37,307 bases of DNA from assembly GCA_045565285.1 (NCBI GenBank), contig JBJLFR010000012.1:1-37307 (forward strand), given 5' to 3'. The stretch is from CACIIZ01 sp045565285. Lineage in GTDB: Bacteria > Pseudomonadota > Alphaproteobacteria > Rhodobacterales > Rhodobacteraceae. Shown one piece after another: positions 8,787 through 17,495 of the stretch. The position numbers and the translations under genes were made by a program. The first letter of the stretch is position 1, and the number at the start of each line of letters is the position of its first letter. The notes below the pieces were generated by a model. That model ran no database searches, was not told the DNA's origin, and was given only the letters and a program-made list of their open reading frames with translations.

Positions 8787-9947
8787 TTAAGATTTTAGTG
8801 GTTTCATTCCAAAGTCTTTATTGTTTTCACCTATTTTTTTAGCAGATTCTGTAATCTTTGGAGAACCATCAGAGTAGCAAAAAGCAGTAGTAGGAAGCTT
8901 TTTGGCATTTGCATTATTATTTAGGAAAGAACTTTGAAGTACTGATCTTGATTTAATTTGTTCACTATCCAATGCTTCCGAAAGGGTGCGAATTTTTGAA
9001 GCTGGAACATGATATTTATTTAATACTTCTTCCCAATAGTCAGCAGTATTTTTAATGACAACCTGAGATATCATTTTCTTAAACTTTTTTTTATTTTTTT
9101 TGATCTCTTTCTTACTCATAAATGCTATTTCATTAGCTATATCGTCTAAATCGATTGCCCTGAACAAATTTTGCATTTGTTTTTTAGTAAAAGCACCAAT
9201 CACAAAATCTCTGTCACTTGCTTTGAAGGCACCGTATCCGGCATAATCGGGATGATCATTACCATAGCTAGGTTTGGATAATCCCGTTGCAATTGTTTCT
9301 GAAACCGTGGAGGTCATGAGCATTAGTGCTGCGTCTAGCATTGAAACATCAATTTCTATGCCTTTACCAGTTATTTGTCTTCTATAAAGAGCCGAAGAAA
9401 TAGCAAAAGCAGCATGAATTCCTGTTCCGTAATCCACAACAGCTGGTCCAACACGTAGAGGACCTGTTGACTTCAATCCATTTAATTCCATTAATCCTGA
9501 AAATGCTTGTATTACATGATCATAAGCTGGATGTTCTGACTTTGGTCCAGTTCTTCCAAAACCTGTCATTGAACAATAGATCAATCTAGGATTGATTTTT
9601 TTTAATTGTTTATAGGAAAGACCCAAATCAGCTATAGAATTACCCGAGTAATTTTGTACTAAAACATCTGCTGTATCCAAAAGTTTAAAGAAGAAACTTC
9701 TATCTTCATTATTTTTTAAATCTAGAGATAATGATTTTTTTTCACTATTTTGACATATATAAAAATTACTCAATCCTAATTCATTAAGATCATCAAAATT
9801 ACCTTCGTCTCTCATCATATCAGGTATATCTGGAGACTCAATTTTAATAACTTCTGCTCCCATTACAGCTAATTGAAACGTACAAAAAGGACCTGCAAAA
9901 ACATGGGTTAAATCAAGAACTCTTATTCCTTCAAATGGTCTCATCAA
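8787..9947 (-). CDS. CaiB/BaiF family (type III) CoA-transferase, island copy
   Basis: A 386-residue family III CoA-transferase. It has the full N-terminal start GIRVLDLTHVFAGPFCTFQL with MGAEVIKIE, then YICQNSEKKSLSLDLK, and the catalytic Asp context HPAYDHVIQAFSGLMELNG. Length and blocks are complete. It lies on the same strand as the acid-CoA ligase, acyl-CoA dehydrogenase, BKACE, carnitine dehydrogenase and CaiD genes, 90 bases downstream of the ligase and 171 upstream of the importer. By analogy with E. coli CaiB, which exchanges CoA between carnitinyl-CoA and crotonobetaine or gamma-butyrobetaine, it could activate the entering betaine acid here. That substrate is inferred from neighbours; the family sequence alone does not fix it. 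Confidence 0.88.
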   Translation of the reverse strand: MMRPFEGIRVLDLTHVFAGPFCTFQLAVMGAEVIKIESPDIPDMMRDEGNFDDLNELGLSNFYICQNSEKKSLSLDLKNNEDRSFFFKLLDTADVLVQNYSGNSIADLGLSYKQLKKINPRLIYCSMTGFGRTGPKSEHPAYDHVIQAFSGLMELNGLKSTGPLRVGPAVVDYGTGIHAAFAISSALYRRQITGKGIEIDVSMLDAALMLMTSTVSETIATGLSKPSYGNDHPDYAGYGAFKASDRDFVIGAFTKKQMQNLFRAIDLDDIANEIAFMSKKEIKKNKKKFKKMISQVVIKNTADYWEEVLNKYHVPASKIRTLSEALDSEQIKSRSVLQSSFLNNNANAKKLPTTAFCYSDGSPKITESAKKIGENNKDFGMKPLKS

Positions 9948-10037
9948 TTTCCAAAAAACAAATCATCTATTATAATCTAGATTATAATAAAAAATGTACC
10001 AAGAAGAAATTTAAATAATTAACTTTGCTATTTAAAC

Positions 10038-12131
10038 TTAATTTCCAACTGCAATAACTGCATCAATAGCTTTTACATGGTTTTCATATACAAATACTGG
10101 ATTAATTTCGATTTCTGTAATCTTAAGAGTTGGATCCTTCATTAATGATAGTAAAGTATTTATAAATTGGACAATATTATTAATATTCGTTTTTTTAGAT
10201 CCTCTATATCCGGTTAAAATTGTACTTATTTTTAATGACATTAAGTTGTCCATAATTTCTTTTTGAGTTACGGAACCTACCATGATTTTGAAATCTTTAA
10301 ACAACTCTACAAAAATTCCACCAGCACCAATTGTAACAATTATGCCAAAAACTTTATCCCTTTTAATTCCTACAACTAATTCACAAATAGGTTCAGGTTC
10401 CATTCTTTCTATAAGAAAATTATCAGTATTAAAATTTGGAAAATTTTTATGTAAATTAGATTTCATATCATCTAATGCTTTTTTTAATTTCATTTCATTA
10501 ATAATATTAGTTTTAATAGCACTATGTTCAGTTTTATGAATTAAATCTTTGCTTAGGGCTTTTAATACAATCGGATAACCTATTTCTTTTGCTTTTTTTA
10601 ATACCTTAATGCTTGAAGACTTAATTGAATTAGGAATTAAAATATTTTTTGATAATAAAATTTTCTTTGCCTCAAATTCATCTAAGTAACTAATATTTCG
10701 CAATTTCTCTATTTTTTTGGATTTAAATATCAATTTTTTATTGATATTCTTTTTGTTCTTAAACCAATTAATTACTTTGTTTATTGCTACCAGACCATCC
10801 CCAATTCCCTGCAAAGGTGCTACTCCATGAGTTATTAATTTTTCCCTTGTTTCACTATCAATATTTTCAGATATGGTTGATATTATTGCGCCTGGTATTT
10901 TTTGCTTGCTGATTACTTCAGAAAAACCAATTGCATCATTTAAGTAATAAATCTTTGTTTCATCTAATCCTTGCAAGGGATAATCCTGTATTAAAATAGA
11001 AAAGTCAGGTTTAAGAGATTTAATTACTTCATTAAATAGTGGCTTTGTAATTTTTTTCTGTCCCCAAATTGGAGTTGTATAATCAAGTGGATTTGATATG
11101 GAAGCAATTTCTGGTAGTAGAGAAGATATTGTGTTTATACTATTTTTAGGAATTTTTGAAAATTTTATATCCAAAGTATCACCAATATCTGCAACCATAG
11201 CTGCACCACCCCCAGAACAGGTAAAAGCAGAACATTCTCTACCTTCTGGAATCCCTGAAATACAAATGAATTTAAGAGTTTCTATTAATTCAGAAGGAGT
11301 ATTAACAGTTATTATCCCTAATTTTTCAAAGAAAGAATTATAAACTTTGTCAGAACCTGCAATTGAACCAGTATGACTTTTTGTTAAGGTGGCACCAATC
11401 TTAGATTTTCCTGTTTTTAATACTACTATAGGTTTTTGGGCTTCTATTGCCTTTTTGGCAGTTAATTCAAATTCTGAAATATTTTCAATACTTTCAACAT
11501 GAAGACCGAATGCTCTTACTTCTTTTTTATTGATTAAGTAACTGATAAAGTCAGTGTTTTTTAAAGATGCTTGATTACCAAGAGATATCATGTGAGTAAG
11601 AGGTAAGGAACGTTGATTCATAGTTATATCGGAGGATAACATTCCGCTTTGCGTTATAATAGCCGCCCCAAAACCTGGGCAAAACCCACCATGTGCAAAT
11701 GGCCAAAGAGCACTTTTGTCTAGATAATTAATTATTCCATAGCAATTTGGTCCTACTAAAACCATATCTTCTAGAGATTTGATTAACTGCTGTTCCAAAT
11801 AAAGACCATTTTTCCCTATTTCCTTAAAACCTGCAGAATAACAAACAATTCCACCAGCGTTTATAGAATTAAGTTCAACTACGGTATTTATTATTTTAGA
11901 TGCAGGAATTGCTAAAAATACTGCATCAGGTCCATATGGCAGATCTATTACTGATTTATAACATTTATATCCAGCAATATAATCTCTTTTTGGATTCACT
12001 GGCCAAATTGAACCTCTAAATCCCCTACGCTTTGCTTCATTGATTGCAATTTCAGCATCAGATCCACCGATGAATGCAATCTGAGATGGATTAATAAGTC
12101 GACCAATGTTTTTATATCTTAATTCTTTCAT
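10038..12131 (-). CDS. ADP-forming acid-CoA ligase (acetate-CoA ligase/acyl-CoA synthetase, NDP-forming, fused subunits)
   Basis: A 697-residue protein with the fused alpha-beta layout of NDP-forming acyl-CoA synthetases. A CoA-binding Rossmann domain (about 8-110, with IAFIGGSD and GPDAVFLAIPASKI) is followed by two succinyl-CoA-ligase-like domains (about 140-440, with ITQSGMLS, VLKTGKSKIGATLTKSHTGS and AFTCSGGGAAMVAD). A C-terminal ATP-grasp domain (about 480-690) has YPIVLKALSKDLIHKTEH and ending ITEIEINPVFVY. It reversibly couples acyl-CoA + ADP + Pi to acid + CoA + ATP. The upstream acyl-CoA dehydrogenase gene overlaps it by four bases. In the carnitine-like island it could activate gamma-butyrobetaine, or in reverse recover ATP from betainyl-CoA or an acetoacetyl/acetyl thioester. 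It replaces the AMP-forming CaiC known from E. coli. Substrate unproven. Confidence 0.88.
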   Translation of the reverse strand: MKELRYKNIGRLINPSQIAFIGGSDAEIAINEAKRRGFRGSIWPVNPKRDYIAGYKCYKSVIDLPYGPDAVFLAIPASKIINTVVELNSINAGGIVCYSAGFKEIGKNGLYLEQQLIKSLEDMVLVGPNCYGIINYLDKSALWPFAHGGFCPGFGAAIITQSGMLSSDITMNQRSLPLTHMISLGNQASLKNTDFISYLINKKEVRAFGLHVESIENISEFELTAKKAIEAQKPIVVLKTGKSKIGATLTKSHTGSIAGSDKVYNSFFEKLGIITVNTPSELIETLKFICISGIPEGRECSAFTCSGGGAAMVADIGDTLDIKFSKIPKNSINTISSLLPEIASISNPLDYTTPIWGQKKITKPLFNEVIKSLKPDFSILIQDYPLQGLDETKIYYLNDAIGFSEVISKQKIPGAIISTISENIDSETREKLITHGVAPLQGIGDGLVAINKVINWFKNKKNINKKLIFKSKKIEKLRNISYLDEFEAKKILLSKNILIPNSIKSSSIKVLKKAKEIGYPIVLKALSKDLIHKTEHSAIKTNIINEMKLKKALDDMKSNLHKNFPNFNTDNFLIERMEPEPICELVVGIKRDKVFGIIVTIGAGGIFVELFKDFKIMVGSVTQKEIMDNLMSLKISTILTGYRGSKKTNINNIVQFINTLLSLMKDPTLKITEIEINPVFVYENHVKAIDAVIAVGN

Positions 12132-13288
12132 GCCCCAAGGGGTCTTAGAATAGATCTAGAAATTATATGCCTTTGAATTTCAGATGTTCCATCCCAAATC
12201 CTTTCAAGACGACTGTCTCGCCATAGTCTTTGAATAGGCATTTCCTCCATAAGTCCCATTCCACCATAAATTTGAACTGTATCATCTGCCACTTTATTGA
12301 CCATTTCAGAACAAAAGAGTTTTACCATTGCTGCATCCTCATCCTTCATCATACTTCTTTCAGCTTTTTCTACTGCATCTTTAACTAATAAATCAGCTGC
12401 TCGCAAACCAAGAGCCATATCTGCTAACTTAAAACTTACAGCTTGGAATTTTCCTATAGGTTGTCCAAATTGTTTTCTTTGAGCCGCCCATTCACTTGAA
12501 AGTTGCATCATTCTTTCTGCCTTTCCACAGCAGGAGGCACCAACCCATATTCTTCCCATTCCCAACCATTTTCCAGATAATTCCAGACCTTTTCCTTCCT
12601 CTCCTAAAATCATATTAGAAGAAAGCTTTACATCATCAAAATTCAAGGCAAATGTTTTATATCCTCTATAACTTACACATTTTGTTCCCTCTTTTATTTC
12701 AAATCCCTTAAGTCCACGGTTGACTAAAAAAGCTGTAATTCTTTTTCTTGATCCCCTTGAAGTTTTATCTTCACCAGTAGCTGCAAAAACTATTGCAAAA
12801 TCTGGCAAACATGGACCAGAAATAAAATGTTTTGATCCATTCAGAATCCAATCATCACCTTTTTTTATAGCATTAGATTTCATTCCCATAACATCAGAAC
12901 CTGCTTCAGGTTCCGTCAAAGCAAATAATTCTCTTTTATCACCTTTAACACACGGATATAAATATTCCTCTTTTTGCTCATCATTACATGCCAAGAGAAT
13001 TTCAGTCGGTCTTGCAATCCAAGAATGTAAAGCATGTGTGGTTTTACCATACTCTCTTTCAAGAACACACATAGATCTATAATCAAGACCACCTCCACCA
13101 ACTTCTATGGGAAGATTTGCAGAAAAAAGTCCTACTTCTTTTGCTTTTTTTTCTATTTGCTTTCCTAATTCGATTGGTACTTGACCAATTTTGTCAACAG
13201 TTTCTTCATGTGGATAAATTTCTTCTTCCAAAAACTTTCTAGCAGTATTTAGAATAAGCGAATTTTCTTGACTAGTCATTTGATCCAA
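12128..13288 (-). CDS. Acyl-CoA dehydrogenase, candidate gamma-butyrobetainyl-CoA dehydrogenase
   Basis: A 386-residue FAD-dependent acyl-CoA dehydrogenase with N-terminal helical domain, middle beta domain (FALTEPEAGSDVMGMKSNA, WILNGSKHFISG) and C-terminal helical domain (RKQFGQPIGKFQAVSFKLAD, QIYGGMGLMEEMPIQRLWRD). It desaturates an acyl-CoA at C2-C3 and passes electrons to ETF. At the position of the usual catalytic Glu (Y/W-E-G-T) the sequence reads RIWDGTSEIQR, an Asp. Several subfamilies, including CaiA (which has no Glu there), also differ at this site. It sits between the BKACE gene (23-base gap) and the ADP-forming ligase (4-base overlap). In context it would oxidise gamma-butyrobetainyl-CoA to crotonobetainyl-CoA, feeding CaiD; other short acyl-CoAs are possible. 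Confidence 0.88.
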   Translation of the reverse strand: MDQMTSQENSLILNTARKFLEEEIYPHEETVDKIGQVPIELGKQIEKKAKEVGLFSANLPIEVGGGGLDYRSMCVLEREYGKTTHALHSWIARPTEILLACNDEQKEEYLYPCVKGDKRELFALTEPEAGSDVMGMKSNAIKKGDDWILNGSKHFISGPCLPDFAIVFAATGEDKTSRGSRKRITAFLVNRGLKGFEIKEGTKCVSYRGYKTFALNFDDVKLSSNMILGEEGKGLELSGKWLGMGRIWVGASCCGKAERMMQLSSEWAAQRKQFGQPIGKFQAVSFKLADMALGLRAADLLVKDAVEKAERSMMKDEDAAMVKLFCSEMVNKVADDTVQIYGGMGLMEEMPIQRLWRDSRLERIWDGTSEIQRHIISRSILRPLGA

Positions 13289-13311
13289 TTTCTATATTCC
13301 TTCTTTAAAAA

Positions 13312-14202
13312 CTAAGTTCCCTGCTTTTTGAGATTAAATTTGGTTCTTGCCTCATTAGGGCTTAGAATACGGGCTCCCATTAATTCAATGATTTCTTTTG
13401 CTCTAGAAACTAAATCAGCATTTGACGCTAAAACACCTTTTTGTAAATATAAATTATCTTCTAAACCTACTCTTACATTTCCTCCCATGGCAACTGATGC
13501 AGCGACCATTGGCATTTGCATACGTGAAATCCCAAAACTTGCCCAATAACAATCTGAAGGCAAATGATCTTTCATAACTTTCATAGTATCTACAGTTTGT
13601 TCTGCACCCCATGGAATACCAAGACATATTTGAAATAATGGAGGGTTTTCTATTAAACCCTCTTTTATCATTTCTTTTGCAAATCTAATATGACCAAGAT
13701 CAAAAACTTCTAATTCAGGTTTTACACCCCATTTTTTTGTAAGAGCTGCCATCTCCCTTAGGAAAGGAGGTGTTGAAATATATATTTCATTACCATTGCC
13801 AAAATTCATAGTACCGCAATCTAACGAGCAAATTTCTGGCAAACATTCCTTTACATGGGCCAACCTTTCTTCAGCGTTAATCATATCTGTACCTATTCCA
13901 GGTTTGTTTAAATTATTTTCATTAACAACCCAATCTCCGCCCATTCCCGCAGTTAAATTGATGATAACATCCTCAGAAGAATTTCTTATTCTATCAACGA
14001 CTTCTTTAAATAATTTTGGATCTCTTGAACCCTTACCACTTATCGGATCTCTAACATGCAGGTGCACCGAAGTAGCTCCAGCTTTAGCAGATTTTATAGC
14101 ATCATCTGCAATTTCTTTTGCTGTAATAGGTACTTTATTACTTTTTCCTACTGTGTCTCCTGCTCCTGTGACGGCACAGGTAAGAACGACTTCGAAATTC
14201 AT
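13312..14202 (-). CDS. BKACE family beta-keto acid cleavage enzyme, probable 3-dehydrocarnitine cleavage enzyme
   Basis: A 296-residue member of the DUF849/BKACE family, zinc enzymes with a TIM-barrel fold that cleave a beta-keto acid with acetyl-CoA to give acetoacetate and a new acyl-CoA. The zinc-ligand motif VHLHVRD (His47, His49) is intact, as are NLTAGMGGDW, LDCGTMNFGN, LEVFDLGHI and the late GGNVRVGLEDN Glu block. It has a GGAGG ribosome site. Known members cleave 3-keto-5-aminohexanoate or 3-dehydrocarnitine. Here the next gene upstream encodes an L-carnitine dehydrogenase, whose product is 3-dehydrocarnitine, so the reaction 3-dehydrocarnitine + acetyl-CoA to betainyl-CoA + acetoacetate is the best assignment. 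In Pseudomonas, carnitine dehydrogenase and a BKACE protein are likewise neighbours (cdhA/cdhC). Confidence 0.85.
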   Translation of the reverse strand: MNFEVVLTCAVTGAGDTVGKSNKVPITAKEIADDAIKSAKAGATSVHLHVRDPISGKGSRDPKLFKEVVDRIRNSSEDVIINLTAGMGGDWVVNENNLNKPGIGTDMINAEERLAHVKECLPEICSLDCGTMNFGNGNEIYISTPPFLREMAALTKKWGVKPELEVFDLGHIRFAKEMIKEGLIENPPLFQICLGIPWGAEQTVDTMKVMKDHLPSDCYWASFGISRMQMPMVAASVAMGGNVRVGLEDNLYLQKGVLASNADLVSRAKEIIELMGARILSPNEARTKFNLKKQGT

Positions 14203-14235
14203 TTTTTTTCCTCCAAGCTCAACCTATTTTTATTT

Positions 14236-15174
14236 TTACTTTCTTTGAATTTTGATAATCTCAACAATTTTTTTGTCTCTTTCTGAAGCAAGATCTTCAA
14301 ATTTCTTGCCTTTAATAATATCTTCACAACCAACAACCATTTTATCTCTTAATTTTTTTGTAAGCTCTGGAGCTTTTAATCTAGTCCAAGGTAATTCTAA
14401 TGCCGGTCCAAATTGATCCAAATTTGTAGCCATTCCTCCTTCTCCACATGCTACATGAAAAGCTAAGCATTGACCCTGAACAGCCATTCTTGGAGCTGGA
14501 CCATGCATCAAAGCAATATCTATTTGTTCAGGCGTTGCTTCATTATTGTTAACCATATGCAAAGCCTCACGCCATAAAGCTTCCTGAAGTCTAGTAGCAA
14601 CAAAGCCAGGAATTTCTTTTTTTAATATAAGAGGAGATTTTCCTATTGAACTATAGAATTCATATACCCATTTGACTGCTTTTTCATTTGTGTATTTTCC
14701 ACCTACAATTTCTACTAATGGCAGCAAATATGGAGGATTAAAAGGATGAGCTACTACAGTTCTCTCAGGTGTTTTACACAAAGCTTGTATATCAGTCATT
14801 TTCATTCCAGAAGTCGAAGAACATATAATTACATTTTTGGGAACGATTTCACCTAATTCTTTATATAAATTTTGTTTTAAACTTAGAATTTCAGGTGCAC
14901 TTTCTTGAATAAAATCAACATTTTTAATTGCTTCAGGTAAATTAAAAAAAATCTTTAGATCAGTTTTATCTAACTCTGTTACTTTATATAACTTTTTTAG
15001 TGAAACCCATGCAGTTCTAAGCATTGAGTAAAAACTAATTTCTTCTGATTTATCATGAAGGTAAGCTTTTACAGACAATCCTTGCGATAAAAAATATGCA
15101 ACCCATCCAGCACCAATAGGGCCAGCACCAATACTTCCGACTACTTTTACATGATTTCTATCAATATAGTCCAT
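14236..15174 (-). CDS. lcdH: L-carnitine dehydrogenase (3-hydroxyacyl-CoA dehydrogenase superfamily)
   Basis: A 312-residue NAD-dependent dehydrogenase that oxidises the 3-hydroxyl of L-carnitine to 3-dehydrocarnitine. The N-terminal Rossmann motif GSIGAGPIGAGW (about 12-24) binds NAD. The blocks DFIQESAPE, SSTSGMK, HPFNPPYLLPLVEIVGG, EIPGFVATRLQEALWREALH and QFGPALELPWTRLKAPEL closely follow what I recall of Pseudomonas L-carnitine dehydrogenase, including the C-terminal part that distinguishes it from fatty-acid 3-hydroxyacyl-CoA dehydrogenases. The length is slightly below the roughly 320 usual. Its ATG overlaps the caiD stop by one base (TAATG), so the two are coupled, and the BKACE gene follows after 33 bases. 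The pairing with BKACE strongly supports carnitine as substrate. A lambda-crystallin-type hydroxyacid dehydrogenase is the main alternative. Confidence 0.88.
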   Translation of the reverse strand: MDYIDRNHVKVVGSIGAGPIGAGWVAYFLSQGLSVKAYLHDKSEEISFYSMLRTAWVSLKKLYKVTELDKTDLKIFFNLPEAIKNVDFIQESAPEILSLKQNLYKELGEIVPKNVIICSSTSGMKMTDIQALCKTPERTVVAHPFNPPYLLPLVEIVGGKYTNEKAVKWVYEFYSSIGKSPLILKKEIPGFVATRLQEALWREALHMVNNNEATPEQIDIALMHGPAPRMAVQGQCLAFHVACGEGGMATNLDQFGPALELPWTRLKAPELTKKLRDKMVVGCEDIIKGKKFEDLASERDKKIVEIIKIQRK

Positions 15175-15977
15175 TATTCACCCTTAAAATTTGGATCCCT
15201 TCTTTCAACAAATGCTGCAATACCTTCTTTAGCATCATCTGAGCTAAGCATTTTCTTATATATTTCTAAATCATCATTTCTCATTTTAGAAAATGCCTTC
15301 TCTAAAGGGACACATTCAATAGATCGAAGAACTTCCTTTACACTTTGCATCGCTAAAGGAGCTGAATTTGCAATTTGATTAGCCCATTTGTAAGCTTGAT
15401 CAATCAAATTTTCATGTTTTACAACTTTATTTACCAATCCAAAATTTTTTGCCTCTATTGCGGACATTCGCCTACCCAAAAGGAACATTTCCATCGCTAC
15501 ATTATAGGGAATACATCTTGGTAGTCTTTGCAACGCACCAGCATCTGGTACAATGCCGAGTGGCATTTCAGGCAATCCAAATTCAACATGTTCAGAAGCA
15601 ATAAGTAAGTCACATCCTAATGCTAATTCAAATCCCCCTCCAATCACTAATCCATTCAAAGCACCAATAACAGGCTTATTCAAATTCCAGTTTTCAGTTA
15701 ATCCTGCAAAACCACCGTCTCCATAATCAGCATTTTCCCACCAGTTTTCCAGTGACATTTCGCCAGAATTTACAGCTTTTAAATCCCACCCAGCTGAAAA
15801 AATTTTATTACCTTTTGCGGTTAAAATTCCTACCCAAAGATCTTTATTATCTCTAAGTTCGGCAAATGCATTACCTAAATCCTGACTCATCTCTACATTT
15901 ATTGCATTTACTTTTGGTTTGTTTAAACAAACTTCTAAAACTCTACCAACTTTTTTAACTTCAACACCACTAGACAC
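15174..15977 (-). CDS. caiD: Crotonobetainyl-CoA hydratase (carnitinyl-CoA dehydratase)
   Basis: A 267-residue crotonase-fold enzyme that interconverts crotonobetainyl-CoA and L-carnitinyl-CoA. It shares with E. coli CaiD stretches unusual among enoyl-CoA hydratases: FSAGWDLKA (60-68), GGFAGLTE (88-95), GGGFELAL (113-120), LPEMPLGIVPDAG and the C-terminal FVERRDPNFKGE, close to CaiD's FAEKRDPVWKGR. Glu117 and Glu137 correspond to the two active-site glutamates of CaiD. Translation starts at a GTG (15975-15977) behind AGGAGA. It is coupled to the carnitine dehydrogenase gene by a one-base overlap. In this setting it probably runs in the hydration direction, supplying carnitine from crotonobetaine or gamma-butyrobetaine. 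Confidence 0.9.
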   Translation of the reverse strand: MSSGVEVKKVGRVLEVCLNKPKVNAINVEMSQDLGNAFAELRDNKDLWVGILTAKGNKIFSAGWDLKAVNSGEMSLENWWENADYGDGGFAGLTENWNLNKPVIGALNGLVIGGGFELALGCDLLIASEHVEFGLPEMPLGIVPDAGALQRLPRCIPYNVAMEMFLLGRRMSAIEAKNFGLVNKVVKHENLIDQAYKWANQIANSAPLAMQSVKEVLRSIECVPLEKAFSKMRNDDLEIYKKMLSSDDAKEGIAAFVERRDPNFKGE

Positions 15978-16007
15978 AATATTCTCCTAAATAATTTTTT
16001 GTTAAAT

Positions 16008-17495
16008 TTATCTCATAATAAATGGATTACTCATAGATGCATTAGAAGTATTTAACCAAATGGTTTTCGGACGTGTATAATCATACATTGCTTGAAATCC
16101 ACTTTCCCTTCCATAACCAGAACCTTTAAATCCTCCAAACTCAGCAATGGGCGAAACAACTCTATAAGTATTTACCCATACTATTCCTGCTCTAATGGAT
16201 CTAGCTACCCTAAGTGAACGAGCACTATTTTCAGTAAAAATTCCAGCTGCTAAACCATGCTTTGTGTCATTTGCAAGTTTAATAACTTCCTGCTCATCCC
16301 TAAAGGTAAGAACACTTAATACTGGTCCGAAAAGCTCTGTATCGACAATTTTTAGCGTTTGTTTTGGACATGAAATTATTGTTGGATTAAAGAAAAAACC
16401 TGGAAGACTTGAAGGTCTTTCACCACCACATAAAATTTCAGCACCCTCAGTTTTAGAAAAATTTATTTCTCTTTCAATATTTTCAATTTGATTTAAAGTA
16501 CATAGTGGCCCCATTTGAGTATCTTCTTCCAATGGATCACCAAGTTTTATGGAGTTCACAACCTTTAACATTTTATCCAAAAATTGATCTGCAATTTTTT
16601 CATGAAGATAAAGTCTAGAACCTGCAACGCAACTTTGTCCTGATGCACCAAATATTCCAGCAATAGATCCATTCACTGCACTTTCAATGTTGGCATCATC
16701 AAAAACAATAAAAGGAGATTTACCACCAAGTTCTAAAGAAACTTCTGCAAAATTATTAGCACTATTGTGAATGATATTTTGTGCTGACTTTGGACCACCA
16801 GTAAATGAAACACGTGACACAAGGGGATGCGAGGTTAATTCTTTTCCACAAGGATCACCATGTCCTGTAATAATATTTACAACACCTGGAGGAAACCCTG
16901 CCATTTCAATTAATTTTCCAAATTCCAACATAGCAGCTGAAGCATGCTCTGAAGCTTTTAAAACAACCGTATTCCCAGCAGCAAGTGCTGGGCCAAGCTT
17001 TACGGCAACTAGAAATAATTGTGAATTCCACGGAACAATAGCTGCTATTACTCCAAGAGGTTCTCTCTCTGTTAAAACTAATAAATCAGGTTTATCAATT
17101 GGTAAAGTTTCACCACTTATTTTGTCGGCACAACCTGCATAAAATTGAAAAAATTCAGAAATGTATTTAGCTTGCCAACGAGTCTCTTTAAGCATTTTGC
17201 CAGTATCAATAGTCTCTGTTTTCCCCAATTTTTCTGATTTTTCACTTAAGAGCAAAGCTAATTTTCTTAAACAAGAACCTCTTTGTGTAGGTGTCATTTT
17301 TGACCAAGGTCCATCAGAAAAAGCATAGTGAGCTGACTCAACAGCAAAATTTACATCCTTTTTACTTGCAGATGGTATGCTAGACCATGTTTTACCGGTA
17401 AATGGATTTAAACTATCAAAAAAATTATTTTCAAAACCTGATGTCCAACTACCATTAATAAGCATTTTATATTTTTTAACTTCAGTCATTTTCAA
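16008..17495 (-). CDS. NAD(P)-dependent aldehyde dehydrogenase, candidate 4-trimethylaminobutyraldehyde/betaine-aldehyde type
   Basis: A 495-residue aldehyde dehydrogenase with all catalytic blocks: IVPWNSQL (Asn), the FTGGPKSAQ cofactor loop, VSLELGGKSPF (Glu general base) and GQSCVAGSRL (nucleophilic Cys), ending with the ELFGPVLSV and FGGFKGSGYGRE regions. It is the first gene of the minus-strand island, 30 bases upstream of caiD, with GAGG ahead of its start. The general class oxidises aminoaldehydes and hydroxy-aldehydes. Placed before caiD and carnitine dehydrogenase, it would make gamma-butyrobetaine from 4-trimethylaminobutyraldehyde. It could instead serve the divergent flavin-oxygenase operon, since comparable ring-cleavage pathways use an aldehyde dehydrogenase. 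Specificity is inferred. Confidence 0.85.
   Translation of the reverse strand: MKMTEVKKYKMLINGSWTSGFENNFFDSLNPFTGKTWSSIPSASKKDVNFAVESAHYAFSDGPWSKMTPTQRGSCLRKLALLLSEKSEKLGKTETIDTGKMLKETRWQAKYISEFFQFYAGCADKISGETLPIDKPDLLVLTEREPLGVIAAIVPWNSQLFLVAVKLGPALAAGNTVVLKASEHASAAMLEFGKLIEMAGFPPGVVNIITGHGDPCGKELTSHPLVSRVSFTGGPKSAQNIIHNSANNFAEVSLELGGKSPFIVFDDANIESAVNGSIAGIFGASGQSCVAGSRLYLHEKIADQFLDKMLKVVNSIKLGDPLEEDTQMGPLCTLNQIENIEREINFSKTEGAEILCGGERPSSLPGFFFNPTIISCPKQTLKIVDTELFGPVLSVLTFRDEQEVIKLANDTKHGLAAGIFTENSARSLRVARSIRAGIVWVNTYRVVSPIAEFGGFKGSGYGRESGFQAMYDYTRPKTIWLNTSNASMSNPFIMR

Noticed and set aside
12720..13082. 120-residue plus-strand open frame antisense to the acyl-CoA dehydrogenase
   Set aside because: It lies entirely within a conserved gene on the other strand and resembles no protein family.
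13796..14248. 150-residue plus-strand open frame antisense to the BKACE gene
   Set aside because: It is fully antisense to a well-conserved gene, has low-complexity composition and no ribosome site; a shadow frame.
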